From Hemileia vastatrix (taxonomy: Eukaryota; Basidiomycota; Pucciniomycetes; Pucciniales; Zaghouaniaceae), in NCBI GenBank assembly GCA_030280995.1, contig JASXTE010000002.1:26633683-26697682 (forward strand): a stretch of 64,000 bases of DNA, in the 5' to 3' direction. Numbering within the stretch: the first letter of the stretch is position 1; every line of letters begins with the position of its first letter. This document shows positions 45,860-57,365 of the stretch, in pieces. The position numbers and the translations under genes were made by a program. The notes under the pieces were generated by a model. It saw only the letters and a program-made list of their open reading frames with translations, searched no databases and was not told where the DNA came from.

Positions 45860-47234
45860 TTGTTGTTACATGTTATGGCTCTTAGGGAAAATGCTATTGC
45901 GTTTTCAGAAGAAGAAAGAGGTTTGTTGAAACATTCTTATGGTAAAGCTTATGTTGTTCCAGTTATACCTCATGCGCCGTGGCAGAAGAAGGATTTTCCA
46001 ATACCAGTGGCCATAAGAGAAGAGTATACGGAATTAATTAGTGGAAGGTTAAATTCTGGCTTGTATGAACAGTCTATGTCTAGTTATTCAAGTCCAGTGT
46101 TTTGCGTTTTTAAGCATAATGGTAAATTAAGGGTTGTTCATGATCTTAGGGAGATGAACAAGGTTACAGTAAAAGACGCAGGGATGCCACCAACTCCAGA
46201 GGAGTTTGTGGATTCTTTTGCAGGATGTGCATGTTATGGATTAGGTGATATTATGGGAGGATATGATGAGCACTAATTAGAAAAATCATCCAGACCCATG
46301 ACGACGTTTGAAACACCACTGGGGCACTTCAGGTTGACAAGGTTACCACAAGGCGCAACGAATTCTGTGGCGGTATATCAAGAACAGATGATTTGGATAT
46401 TGCAGGATGAAATTCCAGAACACGTGGGAATTTTCATTGATGATGGAGGTATAAAAGGACCAGCCAGTGATTATGATAGGGAAGTGTTAGAAGAGAATCC
46501 GAGTATTAGAAAGTTTGTTTGGGAATATGCAATTACTCTGGAAAGAGTGCTATTTAAGATAGAGGAGGCAGGATTAACAATTCCTGGGTCCAAATTTGCT
46601 TGTTGTGTTCCAGCGCTAGATATAGTGGGAGATGTGGTATGCAAGGAAGGGAGAATCGTTGCTGAGAAACAGAGGGATAAGGTACTTACGTGGCCGAGAC
46701 CAAGAAATACTAAGGAAGGTAGAGGGTTATTAGGCATCTGTACATATGTAAGAATGTTTATTCGAGATTTTGCTTTGTTGTCTTCACCTTTACGGCGCTT
46801 AACAAGAAAAGATGTTGTATGGGATTAAACGGAGGAATGCAAGGAGTCATTTGAGTTATTGAAAAGGATTGTAGGGAAAGACTTTCTTTTGAAGAAATTG
46901 GAGAATGGACCAGGCGCTGGGAAAATTACTCTAGAAGTAGATTCTAGTGTGTCCGCGGTGGGCGCAGTTTTGATGCAGGAGGATGAGGAAGGTAATGATA
47001 GACCTGTCCTTTGTGAGTCTAAGACTTTTATCAAAGTGGAGTCTAGGTACTCTCAGTCCAAGTTGGAGTTATGTAGAGTAGCAAAGATTCTTAAGAAGCT
47101 ACAATGGATTCTTTGGGGGCAGCATTTTGAGCTGCAGGTTGATGCAATATCCTTGGTGCAAATGATTAGTAGCCCGAGTTTACCAGATGCGCCCATGACA
47201 AGGTGGGTAGTGCAGATTAATTTGTTTTCTTGAG
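45860..47234 (+). pseudogene. Element C reverse transcriptase and RNase H
   Basis: 45860-46276 holds the fingers and the first palm motif (SSYSSPVFCVFKHNGKLRVV, GLGDIMGGYDE). After a stop, 46298-46828 holds LPQGATNSVAVYQEQM and IFIDDGGIKGP (FIDD active site). After another stop, RNase H follows (LEVDSSVSAVGAV, QSKLELCRV, LQVDAISLV). Alignment with A is nearly continuous. Confidence 0.9.
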
Positions 47235-47800
47235 ATTTAGTCCATAAACCAGGAAATTTAGTTCACTATGCCGGATTCATTGTCAAGAATACTTCTGTGT
47301 GAAGAAGACTCTGAAGCTGAAGAAATGGGTAAATGGGATAGATTATTGTTATGAAAGATTTAACAGTAACGTCCCTGATGACAATAAACTAGCAGGCAGT
47401 ATTGTTTGTGATGAAAATAAACTAGTAATGTGGAAGTTCCGTAAAGACATAAAAATAGATATTGAAAATGTAAAGGATGTTTGTAGCAAGGGTAGTCTTC
47501 AACTTGATTTAGGGAATGCTGAAGCTAAAGTAGCGACAAGAAGTGTGCAAGGCGAGGTAGTGGAAGAGTCAGATGATGAAGATGATTCAAGGGGAAGTTA
47601 AGACAATAATACTCATCTCGAAGAAGGGGAGTATTCTGAAGACAACGCATCTACTAATGAGGAAGTAGGGTTTTTAAGGTTATATTTGGAAGGTAGTAGT
47701 TGACCAGATTTTTGCAATAAAAAGGGTTGATGCAACATTAAGAAGCGCGCTAAAGGTTATTTTATTAAAAATGGGAAGTTATGGAAGAATCGAGCTTTGT
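47235..47800 (+). pseudogene. Element C linker between RNase H and integrase
   Basis: It includes a 100-codon acidic frame (47299-47601) without a known domain. Peptides such as DDNKLAG and DENKLVM resemble decayed versions of the palindrome-encoded repeat in the matching linker of element A. Confidence 0.5.
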
Positions 47801-48948
47801 CTCCTCAGTTAGTTGTTTAAACTAGGGAAGGGAAGGAGAAGATACTCAGGGAGTTACATGAGAATTTAGGACATAGAGGTCAAGATGAGACATATCTCAG
47901 AGTTAGGGAAAGATTCTGGTGGCCCAATATGAAAAATGAAGTAAGAGATTGGGTTAAATCTTGTCCTGAATGTCAGCGCAGGAGTTACAGAAAGCCAAAA
48001 GAGAAAGGTAGAGCAACGGGAAAAGATACTGTTTTTGGAAGGGTCAGTTTAGATGCAGTTCATATAAAAGAAGGACACTTTGAATACTTGGTAGTAGCCA
48101 GGGATGATCTATCATGATGGATTGAAGCAGGGCCGTTGGTAAATCTCAAGGCGAGTAATGTAGCTGAATTTTTGAAGAAAGAATAGATTTACAGGTATGG
48201 GGTAATGAAGATGATAACCGTAGATGGTGGCACTAAATTTTCTGGAGAGTTCCAAGAGGTAGTAAAAAGTATTGGTGCAAAGTTACAAGTTGCAACACCA
48301 TATTATCTGGAAGCAGAGGGAATGTTAGAAAGAGGGCATCAAGTTATAAAAGATGCACTAGTTAAACTATGTGGAAATAATGGGGCAAAGTGGAAGAACT
48401 ATTTGCCATTAGTTTTGTTTGAGGACAGGATTTCAGTTGAAAGAACAACAGGGTTTTCACCATATGAACTAATGTTTGCTCAAAGGGCGTTATTACCTAT
48501 TGATCTTGAGGCTGGATAGTTTCTAGGATGTGACTGGGATCAAGTGCACTCAACTGAAGATTTAATTCTAGCAAGGGTAGTGCAGCTTGAAAGAAAGGAA
48601 GAGTTTGTGGAAAAGGCATATGATAGAATGATTCAGATCCGTGACAAGTCAGTTAAATATTGGGATGAGCATTTAGCACATAGGTTAAGGAAGCCATTGA
48701 ACCCAGGATATTTGGTTTTGGTTTATAATAGAAGTTTAGAAAGCCAATGAGGCAAGATGTTTTCTGACATATGGAATGGTCCATATAGGATAAGAAAGCA
48801 GATAAATGGAGAGTCTTACTTACTGGAGGAACTAGATGGTACTGAATGGAAGCGGTGTGTGGCGGCAGATCAGATCAAAAGGTTCTACCCAAGGGGTATT
48901 CCAGTGATACAAGATAACTTCCGGAATGAGAGAAAACTATTAGAATAA
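47801..48948 (+). pseudogene. Element C integrase
   Basis: HHCC region: LHENLGHRGQDET and SCPECQRRSYRKP. Core: LDAVHIKEGHFEYLVV (first Asp), TVDGGTKF (second Asp), GMLERGHQ (Glu). C-terminal domain: PLNPGYLVLVYNRSLESQ. Stops interrupt at 48115, 48184, 48517 and 48748. It is the direct homologue of 482-1693. Confidence 0.9.
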
Positions 48949-49678
48949 TACCTCTGGGAAGAAGTTAAACTAAAAAGTTATGTTAAGTTTTGTTTTTCTA
49001 AGAGGACTCACAGGAGGCTTTGACACAGTTGTGATGGATAGAGGGCTCTAACTGGAAGTTAGGCGGACTATGGCTGAACAGGCAACTGGCATAAGTGCTT
49101 AGATGAGGGCGTAGAGGAAAATGAAATCTTATATTTTTTTGTTTGAGGGGACATGACAAAATAGGTAATTGGATTAAAGGAGATGTGTATCATGTAAATG
49201 CAAAAGACGCTGGGGATTTAGCTAATGGGTTAACTAACCAGGACTGGAACAGCGATTTATAGATGAGGCGCTCTACAGTTCGATTCTTATTTTACATGGA
49301 ATATTGCTGTATTGCAGTAAAGGCGGTAAAGTTTTATGAGATAAAGGTTTATTTATGAATTTTTATTAGGGTTTACAGTCTTTTAAAGAAAGTAGAGGGA
49401 GAAAAGTTAGGCGCTCTATAGTATGGAAGACAGGTGTAATAAAATAGCGCCATGTCTAAAAAGATTATGTGAAGGAATAGAATGAAAAATATATGATGAC
49501 TATGTACAGGGAGAATGGACAGAGGAGGCTCATAAGGAAAAGCGCTAGTGGGCTATTCATTATCAGAGTGGAAGCTAATAGGATATCCATTCAAGTCTTC
49601 AGGCATGATGAAGCGACAGGGATCGGCAGGGATATCCAAGAATAATTGATGAGCTGAATTCATTCATTAGCTGACCTA
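48949..49678. other. Spacer after element C integrase, no gene
   Basis: I see no coding region, RNA gene or repeat that I can name. Its position matches the spacer at 15498-16354 of element B, but without the strong pyrimidine bias. Confidence 0.5.
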
Positions 49679-50350
49679 TCATTTATATATGGGTATAGCA
49701 AGCTTCAAGTTCAGCGTCAGAAAAAGCTGGTGCTTTAGAGTAGGATAGAGACATAGTGTCATATATAGGACAAAGTCTGGAAAACATTTGCATGGAATGG
49801 ACAAAGGGTAAAAGAATAGGAACCCATCCCAGGGAGATGGATTAATTGAAGCCTGACAAGGAGTCAGTAGGCAAGGGGAGCATAAGTATAATAAAGGATA
49901 CTTACTTGCTAATAAGTTTTGTGGGCACGCTGATTGAAAAGTAATGGTAACCGCCTCAGGAGCAGCTGCAGTGGAGCCTGAGCGCATAGAAGCATTAGAG
50001 CTCGGAATGGAAGAAGGTGTAGCGCTAGGCTGAATAGATATTTTGCGCCTGGGAAAACTAGGAAGCAATGGAGATTCATAAGGAACATTATTATTAGTGG
50101 AAATAGTGGGACTAGTGGCTGTAGCTATGGGAGCGCTACTAGTAGAGCTAGATGGAAAGCAAATATAAACAGTAGGGGTGGAGTATTCTGGTTTAAAGAG
50201 ATATTGCAAGTTTTGCGGTATCTAAAGCAATTTTCACAGGTAGGTCTAAAGGAGGCATACCCCTGAGGTTTAGAAAATGTACAATGAAAGTTGCGGCGTT
50301 TACAAAACAAGCATGCTTGATCTTTTGGGACAGTACAAAGTTTAGTCATA
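49679..50350 (-). pseudogene. Second antisense gene of element C: Zn2Cys6-like cluster protein
   Basis: From a likely ATG near 50349 the frame encodes CLFCKRRNFHC, a 14-residue spacer, then CENCFRYRKTC: six Cys spaced CX2CX6CX14CX2CX6C. One-base slippage just after the last Cys moves coding into a neighbouring frame rich in Ser/Thr/Pro (about 50209-49906). A GTAAGT donor and CTACTGACTCCTTGTCAG acceptor define a 53-nt intron (49905-49853). The tail has a peptide KAPAFSDAEL in one frame, resembling RVPIFDDAEY at the end of the neighbouring gene. It looks like a decayed paralogue of the gene at 50868-51927. The exact exon structure after the intron is uncertain. Confidence 0.6.
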
Positions 50351-50634
50351 ATATTTGGATGAAAGGGATCTAGGTTATTAGAAGGGTTATTTATAAGATA
50401 ACATGGCATTATACAGAAGTCACCAGTGCGCCATGTCTGACTTGAGCGCTGGATGGTTTCTAAGAAGATAGGTGAAATTTTCGTCATAATGAAGGACCCT
50501 AGGATACACAAATCTGTTGCAGTCAAGGGAAAGTCATACATTGCAAAGATCTGAAGATTACAAGGGAGTGCATGCATCTTTAACGCAGGGGAAGTATTTG
50601 CTGCTATAGAAAGTAGCAACCATCTCAAGTTGTT

Positions 50635-50672
50635 ATTTTTTTTATTTTTTTTATTTTTTTATTTTTTTATTA
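50635..50672. repeat. T-rich low-complexity tract
   Basis: Runs of T broken by single A or TTA bases lie between the two antisense genes of element C, downstream of the gene ending at 50868. Confidence 0.7.
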
Positions 50673-50867
50673 TTGTCGTTTCATCATTCATAGGCATTTA
50701 GTAGAAGGGTGCTGCTTAGAAAAAGGATGATAATTTTTGAAGGCAACTCATCTCGCAGTTGTAGAATTCTCACAGAAAAATTAAGGGAAAATAAAATAAT
50801 AATGTTACAGTTTTTTTTACAAGGTAATATAAATTTTACAGGGAATATATACAAGGAAGATTTTTTT

Positions 50868-51927
50868 TTAGTATTCTGCGTCATCAAAGATTGGAACTCT
50901 GAAATCCCAGTCGTAAACAGCCTCTTGCATGTTTTGTTGCAAGGTGGTTATTAGCTGTTTCCATTTTTTATACTTGGCGCGAGTATAAATAGGGACCACC
51001 TCAAGGAATCCTTTGACGGCAGTTAACATGTCGTTCATACGACGCATGGTTGCATTGTATGGAGCGCAGGCAATTTGCTTTGCAAATTCCAAGTAATGAG
51101 CCACGAAGGGCTCTTCATAATTGATGTACAGAGTAGTTTAAATGGGCTATTTGTCCGGGATAATGGTATCAAAGACCAGCTACATAATTGTCCAGTCAGG
51201 GGTGGTTATATGAGGAGTACACTCCGGAATAGGCGCGGTATCCCAGACGGGATCTTCTTCCAAGGCTGGAAGGAATAGAGGAACATTCGGAGGTGGAGGC
51301 CTTTCAGCCTAAGGTGTGCCTGGCGCATTCTAAAAGAGATAAAAAAATAAAAAAAAAGAAAATGTTAGGATTAAGAAAGGAAGAAGTAGGAAAAGAAGAC
51401 TTACGATACTCTCCTCTGAAAAGAGAGATCTTGGGACAGAAGCAAAGCTACTGGGTGTAGGTTCGCGGTAACCAACCTTGGTTCGTTTGTTACAAGGTGG
51501 GGTAACAGGATCAGGCACCAGGCACTTGATGGTCATTTGAATCATCATGTTAGTAGTTGAAGCGTTAGGGTCCAGGCGTGCAATGGTGGGAGGCCCATTG
51601 TAACTACACTTATTTTTGTGTTTCATGCAGTAATCGCATGACTAAAAAAAAAAAAAAAAAAAGGGGAAAGAAATGAAAGGTTAGTAACAACAAGGAAGGA
51701 AAGTGAAGATGACTTACAGTGAAGAAATTATTTCCACGGCGGGCTTTTGAGAAATGACAAGGAGTTATGTCATTTTCAATGCAGCCAGTGCATCTTGTCC
51801 CACCCATCAGTGTAGTTATGGGCGTTGTTGGTGGAGCAGCAGGGGGCTGAGTGCGCACAAACTGTCAAATTGCGTCCACGATGTTGGCGGTATTTTCAGT
51901 GTTAGGATTGGTACTTGTAGTATTCAT
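50868..51927 (-). pseudogene. Antisense gene of element C: Zn2Cys6-like protein, three exons
   Basis: Exon 1 is 51927-51718, intron 1 51717-51642 (76 nt), exon 2 51641-51405, intron 2 51404-51330 (75 nt), exon 3 51329-50868. Both introns are GTAAGT...pyrimidine tract...TAG and all junctions are phase 0, giving 302 codons ending at TAA. The cysteine cluster spans intron 1: CTGC, seven residues, C, 14 residues, CDYC, six residues, C (residues 46-82). The C-terminus is a helical region (YLEFAKQIACAPYNATMRRM). Five in-frame stops are all explained by C-to-T change: one TGA for CGA (51865) and four TAG/TAA for Gln codons in exon 3. A zinc-cluster DNA-binding role is inferred from spacing only. Size and position match the element B antisense gene. 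Confidence 0.8.
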
Positions 51928-51999
51928 TATAAGAGAAGAGGATGATAAATAGGAGAAGAAGACAGAAGATGGAGGAAGAAAACGCTGTGAGACGCAGGT

Positions 52000-53120
52000 A
52001 TTTATGGGCTCCTGAGGACAGTCACAAGTAGAGGGAGGATGTGGTACACGCCTTGCAGGTAGCATAATTTTAGAAAAATCAGCGCGCGTAGTCCAGGAAG
52101 TAAAAAGGAGGTTAGCACAGTAGGAAGTGCTAAAATATAATATGTATTTGCGTGTTTCAAAGAACAAAGGAAATGAAAGCATGGAAAAGGATTAAGGGTC
52201 TGTGCGCTTGGATTTTGTAGCAAGATGTGCCGCACAATAGGGAATTGTGTGTTATTGATTTAGGACCGTAAAACGCTAAACGATATGGATTCGGACTTTC
52301 CAATAATTATGTGTAACGCATTAAGAAAAGAGTTATGACTTGAGGACAATTCAAGTGCATAGTATACTGTACCGCGGCTAGTCAGATAACTTACTGAAAC
52401 AGGTAATAAGGGAGGCTAACTAGTTAAGAGAATTGTCAAGACTATGAACTTAGTATTAAAGAAAGGATAGTGGGGAATTGATCAAAAAACTACTCAAGAG
52501 TCAAGGCAGCTAAGATCAGCGTTAGAATGGGTCAAAACTGAAAAGAGCGCTGAAAGAAAAACAAAGGTATAGTCAAAAACGCATATGTGGAGTATGAGTG
52601 AAACAAGTTAATACTAGCGTTAATAATAATAGGGTATGTTTTAGGCGCCATAGTTGTTACAAGAAGTTTACCTAGTTTAATAATAGATTAGCTGTTGTTT
52701 TACTAATATGGCTCTAGAGCCAGCACTGAAGATCCACTAGGGAACTGTGTTTTGAATACGGAAAAAATATAAAAAGGAGGACTATTTGATAGAGATAGAG
52801 TGACCTTTTTAGAGAGAAAGATATATATAAATAAGTAAAATAGAATAGTGAATTAGAGATATTTTCTGAGTCTTTTATCATTTGTGCCTCTGTGTGTGTA
52901 TTTCATATAGTATAAGTAAAAGAGCGCAACATAGAGAGAATATATAGATTTAGTAGGATTGACTATTATTAGAGTTATTTTATTGCTATAATAAGGCATA
53001 TTCAAAGAGAGTGCTTCAAGAGGGAGTAGCTGTGGATATAAGCGCTTATTCAGAATAGAAATATCCGGATAGTAATACTTGTTTTCCTGATCTCTAAGAC
53101 TCATCTCTCATCTTAAAAAC
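52000..53120 (+). repeat. Probable 3' LTR region of element C
   Basis: No coding region is supported. It lies beyond the antisense gene, where element B has its LTR, and has a TATA box (ATATAAAAAGGAGG, 52768) like those of the other LTRs here. A minus-strand ATAAATA near 52000 could serve the antisense gene. The LTR edges cannot be fixed because the 5' copy is lost and D5 is inserted at 53120. Confidence 0.4.
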
Positions 53121-54297
53121 TGTCAGCCTAAATATCCTTAGGACTGAGTATTTCTTATGCTTAAAATAAGATAACCTTAACTAGATTAAGCTTATATCTT
53201 AAAAATAAGGTTAAAATAATAATATATATTATTTTATTATATATATATATAATTATTATTCTATTATATAATTTATAATAGTTTAAATAGCTTATCCATG
53301 GCCTAATAATACTTATTAAGGTGTTAATGGAGTCATAATATACTTATCTTAAGTGATATGAAGTAATTATTGACATACATAAGCTTATATGTATACATAA
53401 ATCTCATATTCAGTGAAATATGCAGTATATTATGTATATTTAGGTATATAAGTGGGTTTTAGCCCCTTAATAGCCTATAACCTTTGTTTTTCTGCTTATT
53501 TTAGGTCATATGGACGAAATCAGTGGACTCACAACGCCTACAGAAGCATAGACACCTATATCAGGCGCATACACCCAGTTTGGACAACTAAAATTACTTC
53601 CTTGGATGGTTATTCACAGATTTATGGGTTGGAAAGATGTTTTTGGGTTAATGTGGATGCTTGGGGATGTTATTGGGGGCTTGGACATTTTATTTGTTTC
53701 CTTTATATGCTTTTAGTTTCATTAAATCTCTTTTTGATCATTTATTTTACCTGTTTTTTTATGGTATCCGCTTTTATCTGGGTTTTCTATTTATGGTATG
53801 ACTCTGTGTTATTATTAATAGTGATGGAGGGTCCTTACTGGAGGTCTGGGTGTTGAAACTGCTTGAGGTGGACGCCATGGGGAGGTGATGGGCCCTCACA
53901 GTGCTGTAATTGCCAGGGATAGCAGTGACATCATCTGGATTGAAGGTCTGTGCACTCCAGTGGATTTGGGTATAAGTAAGGAGGGATTTTGACGGTTTAT
54001 TATCATCATTCAATTACTACACTTCAAACAAACACTACAATACAATTATTAGTATTCAGAAATATATTATAAAGCCCTTATAAATTGATATTATCTTTAT
54101 AATAGCTATAACTATATTTTATTCTTCTATTTTCCACCACTAGCATGCATTTAAATCCAAGTATTGTGAGTTTTATTTGAGTATAACTATTCTATTAGTC
54201 TTCCCCTGAGGTTTAATCACTAAATCATTTATTAATAAGTAGTAGGACCATAAAATAACACTATTATATCATACTTATATACTAGACTGTACTGACA
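53121..54297 (+). repeat. 5' LTR of D5 (1,177 bp)
   Basis: It starts TGTCAGCC and ends CTGACA. A TATATAAG box at 53445 is the best promoter candidate. It contains a 134-codon open frame (53452-53856) conserved among D LTRs. Confidence 0.93.
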
Positions 54298-54299
54298 AT

Positions 54300-54312
54300 T
54301 GGGGGTCTTTCC
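54300..54312 (+). other. Candidate primer-binding site of D5
   Basis: TGGGGGTCTTTCC lies two bases inside the LTR. It begins TGG, as expected for pairing with a tRNA CCA end, and is conserved in D1 and nearly in D2. I cannot name the tRNA. Confidence 0.6.
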
Positions 54313-54807
54313 TTATATTTTACTTATTATTTAGTATAAACCTTGGGAGGTGATTTTCACCTTAGTACAACTCAAAATTAACCAAATATTTGGGTCTGCT
54401 GCATATTAGTGGGTAATAATAACTCATTGATTGCGGAAAAGAACCCTTATAATAATTGTACTAATTTTTTATCATAAAAATTAGATATTTACAGTAGTAA
54501 CTGTACCCAATATAAACCCAATTTCACTTGGTATTTGGACACCAATATAACACCCAATAAAATTGGTATTTGGCTAAAGCTTGGTAAGCTAATTATTCAC
54601 CCTTATAGAGGTCTAGTTAAACTTATTATTATATTTTTAACAGATTTTTTCGAATTTCTCTTATATTTTATTTAAATAAATAAAGATATAAATCAGGGTA
54701 AGCTCCATTGCTTTTTTATTAGTAATATAATTGCTAATATTATTTGTCTACTAATTCCACAGAGTTTTTTCCTTTTGTAGACATAAAATATTGTTATTCT
54801 GAACAAT
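54313..54807 (+). other. D5 leader
   Basis: No gene. It ends in a pyrimidine-rich stretch with TTTTGTAG at about 54780, 28 bp before the gag ATG, a possible splice acceptor for a subgenomic RNA. Confidence 0.5.
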
Positions 54808-57342
54808 ATGAGTGCTCCCCAGGATAGTGTAAGTGAACAGCCTGCTTATAATACCAGGTCTAAAGCTAATAAAAACTTTCCAGGACATTACCATGGATGG
54901 ACAACAGTACCCCCAGCCAGAAAGCATGAGTATAGAGGAAAAGGACGCCCTCTTAAAAAAGATAACTATCAAAAAGACGTCTCCTCCTCTTCAGGATCAA
55001 CTGTCCCACCTGGCCAAACAGGTTCTGAAGCTAGAGGAATCAAAATCTCTCATGTTCAAAGAGGTAGAGCAGTTGCAAAACAATTGCAAGGTAGGATTTC
55101 AGCAGATGAATCAGGCAATGGCAGAATTAAAGGGAGTCCAGCCCAGTCAATCAAATCAGCAACCCCCTACCCAAGGAGGGTCCACTCACTCCCAGGAGAA
55201 AATCCTGGTAGAAAAATGGAAATGGGACTGGTTTCACCAACAGTGGACAAGCCACAGTTGCAACAGGGATCCGCCCCCTCATCTGACTTCCTCAGCTCAC
55301 CCTTACAAGGGAAAAAAGCGCCAAAAATCAGGACTGGCAACCATCCCTTGGTAAGTAACTTACCCTCTCAGATTAGACATAATGCTGATAATTACAATAT
55401 AGGTAATTCTATTGATTTTAAATCTGTACAACAAATAGAGGAGGATTTAAGAAATTTAGGTTTTAGAGTAGATACACCTGACTTGTCTTTTGTCCATAAT
55501 AACAGTACTATATACAATGATAATACAGTTAATCCTCAGTTGCAACCACCTACTAGTGAGATGAGAAGTTCACAGGAGAGTGAGAGAATTGAAAAGGAGG
55601 ACATGGAATATTTTAACAATAATCCAACTGTCCATAGAATTGTTCCAGCATTGTGGAATAGAATGACTGATTGTGAGGAACAGACAGTTAAGCTCACTAG
55701 TGATACAATTTCATCCTTGACATTGAACATTTCTCAATTAGCAACACGTAATAAAGAATTAGAGAAAGAACATTTGTCTCTAACTCTTAAATATGATTCA
55801 TTGAGTAATAAATATAATGACCTTTTAAACAAATTCTGTGAGTTAGAAAAATTATATGAAACACATTTATTAAAAACTGAATCAAGAGCAAAGTTATCTT
55901 TTGCCCAGACAAATCAAAGTGTCTCTGAGTTGCTACAAAGATTAACTAAAGTTGAGATTGAAACTGCCAATCTACTAATGAACCAGGATAATCATAAGTA
56001 TAATCAATATAATAATAATCCTTTCATTGTCAAAAGTGAATCTCATTCCTTTCCTGTACCACCACAATTAAAACCATCTGGTGGTAGTGTCAAATCTGAA
56101 AATGTAAGTCACAAATCCGTGCAGGAAGAAATACAAGACCATTTATCAAAAGTGAATGAGTTGTTGAATTTACCTAAGATTAGTGAGATAAAATCCAATC
56201 AGAAGAACTGGCCTAAAATAGATCAGTACCCAACTTATGATGGGGAAGCCAGCTCTGATTGGCAACATTTTATTCAAAGAATTGACAACTTGAAATTCTC
56301 ATATAAGTTACCAGATGAAGAGATAACATCAAAATTAATTTCTTTATTTAAGGATGTTGCTTTATTATGGTTTGAAGCTGTCTTAAGTGAGGGTAGAGAC
56401 TACTCTTGGGCTGAATGGAAACAACTTATTGAAAAACAATTTGGAGGTTCTAAATTCAGGCTTACTCAGCAGAGACTGTATGAGAAGACTAGGTATAATC
56501 CGTTGAATGGTGACAAACCTATGGTATTTTTAATGAATTTAAACAAAATATTAAAAGCCATTGAGCCTCATATGGATTTTAAATTATGGAAAGATAAGAT
56601 AATATACAAATTACCTATATATGTCAGAGACATTGTTGTAGCTAGAACATTAAATGTTACTGAATATTCTGACTTTATTAATATTTGAAATGAAATATTA
56701 TTAAACCATAAGTATGAATCAAGGTATTCCACTTATAAGCAAAATGTTGAACCTGTAAAAACTCAGAATTCAAAAACACTTCAGGAGAAGCAGAAAAAAC
56801 CTACTGCACCTGTAGTACCTAAAAAGTATGAAACAAATACTTGTTATAAGTGTAACAAACCTTGGGTCAAAGGTCACAAATGTGAGAAAAACATAAATAT
56901 TGTTGAAAATCAATGTGAATCTGAAACTGAAACTGAAAAAAGTAAAGAATCAAGTGATTATGACAGCAATATCTCATATAGTGATGAAAATGAAGTCTGT
57001 ATGTTGGAAGATGATTTGTCCATCTTTGAAAATCCAATATTAAATATGGACTCAAATGAATCTTTAATGAATTTTGAGGATGCTGAAATCATTAAGGATA
57101 TACAAGCTGATAACTTTAGAATGACACCTATCACGGTTCCAGCTATCATTTCTGGTGAAAATGTTAGTATAGTATTGGACACAGGAGCTGCTGGTTCAGT
57201 TGTTTCCACTAATACATTACAGAATATAAGTTTAAGCTTGAACCACTTCAGAATAAAAATTGGAGAGGTTTTGGATCAGTACTACACCCCATTGGTAAAT
57301 ACAAAGCTGCTGTTTTCTTTAAACACCAACATGGTTATGTAA
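54808..57342 (+). pseudogene. D5 Gag and protease N-terminal part
   Basis: ATG 54808 opens 626 codons to a TGA at 56686 (Cys codon in D2), and the same frame then runs on to 57342. In order it holds an Arg-rich N-terminal region (MSAPQDSVSEQPAYNTRSK), a coiled coil (LTLNISQLATRNKELEKEH), the gag domain (DGEASSDWQHFIQRIDNLKF), a zinc knuckle CYKCNKPWVKGHKC (about 56842-56883) and the protease with an intact DTGAAGS (57178). A 13-bp deletion after NTLQN (near 57222), relative to D2, shifts the frame; it is bounded by GAA at each side. Gag, protease and RT share one frame in this family, with no frameshift site. Confidence 0.9.
54893..55354 (+). CDS. Overlapping reading frame in D gag (coiled-coil peptide, 153 codons)
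   Basis: It starts at ACCATGG, a strong Kozak context, in the +1 frame relative to gag, and ends with TAA. The product includes PQPESMSIEEKDALLKK and a heptad-like stretch LSHLAKQVLKLEE...LMFKEVEQLQNN. Compared by eye, this frame changes fewer residues between D5 and D2 (about 8) than the gag frame does over the same bases (about 16). It could be an overprinted small protein, or the ancestral gag N-terminus reached by frame change. D1 and D2 have stops in it. Confidence 0.45.
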   Translation: MDGQQYPQPESMSIEEKDALLKKITIKKTSPPLQDQLSHLAKQVLKLEESKSLMFKEVEQLQNNCKVGFQQMNQAMAELKGVQPSQSNQQPPTQGGSTHSQEKILVEKWKWDWFHQQWTSHSCNRDPPPHLTSSAHPYKGKKRQKSGLATIPW

Positions 57343-57365
57343 GGGTAACTTGTGACTTTGTAGTA

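Larger units (their letters stand above)
43520..48948 (+). mobile_element. Ty3/Gypsy element C, internal region (same family as A)
   Basis: Gag (5'-truncated by D1), protease, RT with FIDDGGIKGP, RNase H and integrase are each clearly related to element A but well diverged. The 5' LTR and gag start are missing, lost with the left end of D1. Antisense genes follow at 49679-51927, and its 3' LTR probably lies around 52010-53120. Every domain is interrupted by stops. Confidence 0.88.

Noticed and set aside
52853..53104. 83-codon minus-strand frame next to the D5 insertion
   Set aside because: No domain, AT-rich, located in the probable LTR of element C.
53774..54013. 79-codon minus-strand frame in D LTRs (also at 36613 and 61433)
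   Set aside because: One base change removes it from the LTR at 29,3xx-29,56x, and it overlaps another LTR frame; no domain or start context supports it.
55350..55375. GTAAGT...CTCAG in D gag that looks like an intron
   Set aside because: Only about 20 nt long, far below the 53-76 nt of the other introns here, and gag reads through it.
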